DNA from: an uncultured Clostridium sp.
Lineage (GTDB): Bacteria > Bacillota > Clostridia > TANB77 > CAG-508
DNA: 6,406 nucleotides
Direction: 5' to 3'
NCBI GenBank assembly: GCA_900554635.1
Contig: USHY01000045.1
Coordinates: 1-6,406, forward strand
Under the pieces are notes generated by a model. That model saw only the letters and a program-made list of their open reading frames with translations. It was not told where the DNA came from and did not search any database. This document shows, piece after piece, positions 5,764-6,406 of the stretch; positions within the stretch are counted from its first letter, which is position 1; the number at the start of each line of letters is the position of its first letter. Position numbers and translations under genes: made by a program.

Positions 5764-5782
5764 TTTCATCAATTTAAGATTT

Positions 5783-5813
5783 AAAAGCTTTTGCTATTTC
5801 TGCAAAAGCTTTT
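5783..5813 (-). terminator. Perfect 12-bp hairpin spanning the end of yqeY
   Basis: AAAAGCTTTTGC and GCAAAAGCTTTT pair fully around a 7-nt loop AGAAATA. The left arm encodes the last Lys and the two Leu of YqeY before its final QK, and the TAG stop lies at the arm-loop junction. The downstream T-run is only four long (TTTTAAATC), so it is a weak terminator on this strand. A translating ribosome finishing yqeY would melt the stem. It may limit read-through to metK when yqeY is untranslated, or act as an mRNA boundary. Confidence 0.55.
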
Positions 5814-6237
5814 TAACTGTATCACTTATTGTTTTGCCATCACCAGCAGCTCCTATTTTTTCTTTAGCAGCTTTCATTACCTTTCCCATGTCTTTCATAG
5901 TTGTTGCACCAGTTTCAGTTATAACTTCTTCTACTATTTTTTCTATTTCTTCTACTGATAATTGTTTAGGTAGGTATTCAGCTAAAATTTCTATTTCTTC
6001 TTTATTCTGTTTAATTAAATCTTCTCTACCACTTTTTTCAAATTCAGATTCTGCATCTTTTCTCTTTTTGCTTTCTTTTGCAATTATTTCTATAACTTGT
6101 TCATCTGTTAAAGTAATTTGTTTATCCTTTTCAACCTGTAAAATGGCTGCTCTAACCATTTGTATAGTGTTTTTTCTTATAATGTTTTTATCCTTCATTG
6201 CTTCTTTTAAATCCTCTAATAATTTTTCCTTAACCAT
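5794..6237 (-). CDS. yqeY: YqeY/GatB-YqeY family protein
   Basis: The product is a 147-residue cytosolic protein of the GatB/YqeY family, named for its likeness to the C-terminal tRNA-contacting part of GatB, a subunit of the tRNA-dependent amidotransferase. A role in tRNA or translation metabolism is often assumed but is not established for free-standing YqeY. Visible hallmarks are: the N-terminal helix MVKEKLLEDLKEAMKDKN with RKNTIQMVRAAI; a Lys/Glu-rich middle (KESKKRKDAESEFEKSGR); EILAEYLPKQLS (about 83-94); and the C-terminal GKVMKAAKEKIGAAGDGKTIS. The last motif has GAAGDG where relatives commonly read GRADG. Length is normal. GGAGG lies 8 nt before the ATG, the strongest RBS in the window. 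The upstream neighbour is tRNA-Pro, ended by its own terminator; metK follows. Confidence 0.95.
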   Translation of the reverse strand: MVKEKLLEDLKEAMKDKNIIRKNTIQMVRAAILQVEKDKQITLTDEQVIEIIAKESKKRKDAESEFEKSGREDLIKQNKEEIEILAEYLPKQLSVEEIEKIVEEVITETGATTMKDMGKVMKAAKEKIGAAGDGKTISDTVKKLLQK

Positions 6238-6301
6238 AATGTTTACCTCCTATAAATTTAATATATCAATAAAAGCCACGCTTTCCCGCTTTTTGTTTAA
6301 T

Positions 6302-6330
6302 ATCATATAAAAATAAAACCGAATTATCAG
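6302..6330 (-). promoter_or_regulatory. Candidate promoter of yqeY-metK inside the tRNA terminator
   Basis: CTGATA (6325-6330; 4 of 6 to TTGACA), 17 bp, TATGAT (6302-6307; 5 of 6 to TATAAT). The -35 sits at the loop-stem junction of the terminator that ends tRNA-Pro. If used, the leader would be about 55-60 nt. Other AT-rich -10-like strings exist between 6251 and 6300, so this is only the best of several. Confidence 0.35.
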
Positions 6331-6348
6331 TTTTGGTAATTCGGTTTT
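6310..6348 (-). terminator. Intrinsic terminator of tRNA-Pro
   Basis: AAAACCGAATTA and TAATTCGGTTTT form a perfect 12-bp stem around a 10-nt loop, followed by ATTTTTATA on the minus strand. It begins 3 nt after the encoded CCA end. The plus strand also has GGTTTTGTTT after the stem, but no plus-strand gene needs it. Confidence 0.88.
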
Positions 6349-6351
6349 GTT

Positions 6352-6406
6352 TGGTCGGGGTGACACGGATCGAACGTGCGACCTCATGGTCCCAAACCAC
6401 GCGCTC
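6352..6406 (-). tRNA. tRNA-Pro (anticodon UGG), 5' part cut by the window edge
   Basis: Reading the minus strand from 6406: the D-stem 3' side (GAGC), anticodon stem CGTGG/CCATG, 7-nt loop TTTGGGA with anticodon TGG (6392-6394), variable AGGTC, T arm GCACG-TTCGATC-CGTGT, acceptor 3' strand CACCCCG, discriminator A, and an encoded CCA (6352-6354). The 5' acceptor strand and most of the D arm, about 22 nt, lie outside. UGG with a wobble U can read all or most proline codons. The acceptor sequence implies the CGGGGTG 5' end typical of bacterial tRNA-Pro. Confidence 0.96.

Noticed and set aside
5752..5772. TTG start seven codons upstream for metK
   Set aside because: The extra MMKEGIE is not part of the conserved MetK N-terminus, the GAAGGA ribosome binding site would lie inside the coding region, and it is spaced properly for the ATG at 5749-5751.
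5752..5793. SAM riboswitch ahead of metK
   Set aside because: The gap to yqeY is 42 nt and contains one simple hairpin arm plus the RBS; it cannot hold a SAM aptamer, and no aptamer-like fold is seen.
6271..6293. Hairpin AAAAGC, 11 nt, GCTTTT upstream of yqeY as a second terminator or leader element
   Set aside because: Only six pairs, four of them A-T, with a large loop; too weak to call in this AT-rich spacer.
5834..6310. A 158-codon open frame on the plus strand opposite yqeY, and many similar plus-strand frames opposite metK, tig, clpP and clpX
   Set aside because: They are complements of well-identified genes with low-complexity Ser/Phe/Leu/Ile-rich translations, have no ribosome binding site and no family resemblance; they are shadows of AT-rich minus-strand genes.

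Overview
The window is AT-rich and carries strong purine-rich ribosome binding sites. It has a tig-clpP-clpX block, a YqeY homologue and a Cys-rich protein of a type I associate with Clostridia. All of this points to a low-GC Firmicute, most likely a member of the Clostridia (perhaps a gut clostridium); the species cannot be told from the sequence. Every chromosomal gene reads on the minus strand, so the region is described from right to left.

Right edge (6406 down to about 6310): the 3' part of a tRNA-Pro(UGG) with an encoded CCA end, followed by an intrinsic terminator. Next come yqeY and metK (S-adenosylmethionine synthetase), probably one transcript. A perfect 12-bp hairpin sits between them, with the yqeY stop codon in its loop. 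A strong extended -10 promoter in the metK-tig gap then starts a proteostasis operon: tig (trigger factor), clpP (protease subunit) and clpX (unfoldase). Trigger factor meets nascent chains at the ribosome, while ClpX unfolds substrates and feeds them into ClpP. clpP and clpX are only 14 nt apart, whereas an imperfect GC-rich hairpin separates tig from clpP. An HD-domain metal-dependent phosphohydrolase of unknown substrate follows clpX, in a place often held by lon in related bacteria; it ends in a good terminator.

Left end (below about 604): a separate transcription unit with its own promoter encodes a 147-residue Cys-rich protein. It has a carboxypeptidase-regulatory-like (beta-sandwich) domain and a cysteine-rich tail. 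Its promoter fits sigma-A and also the looser sigma-K pattern, so a spore-coat role is possible but unproven. Immediately beyond its stop codon, positions 1-55 are the right-hand end of an IS3-family insertion sequence whose transposase reads on the plus strand from outside the window.

Most of the window is conserved housekeeping DNA. I found no new defence system, CRISPR array or riboswitch. The points worth a second look are the Cys-rich gene with its promoter and adjacent IS end, the HD gene after clpX, the intercistronic hairpins, and the promoter architecture of tig and yqeY. No stretch of more than 300 bases lacks a gene.
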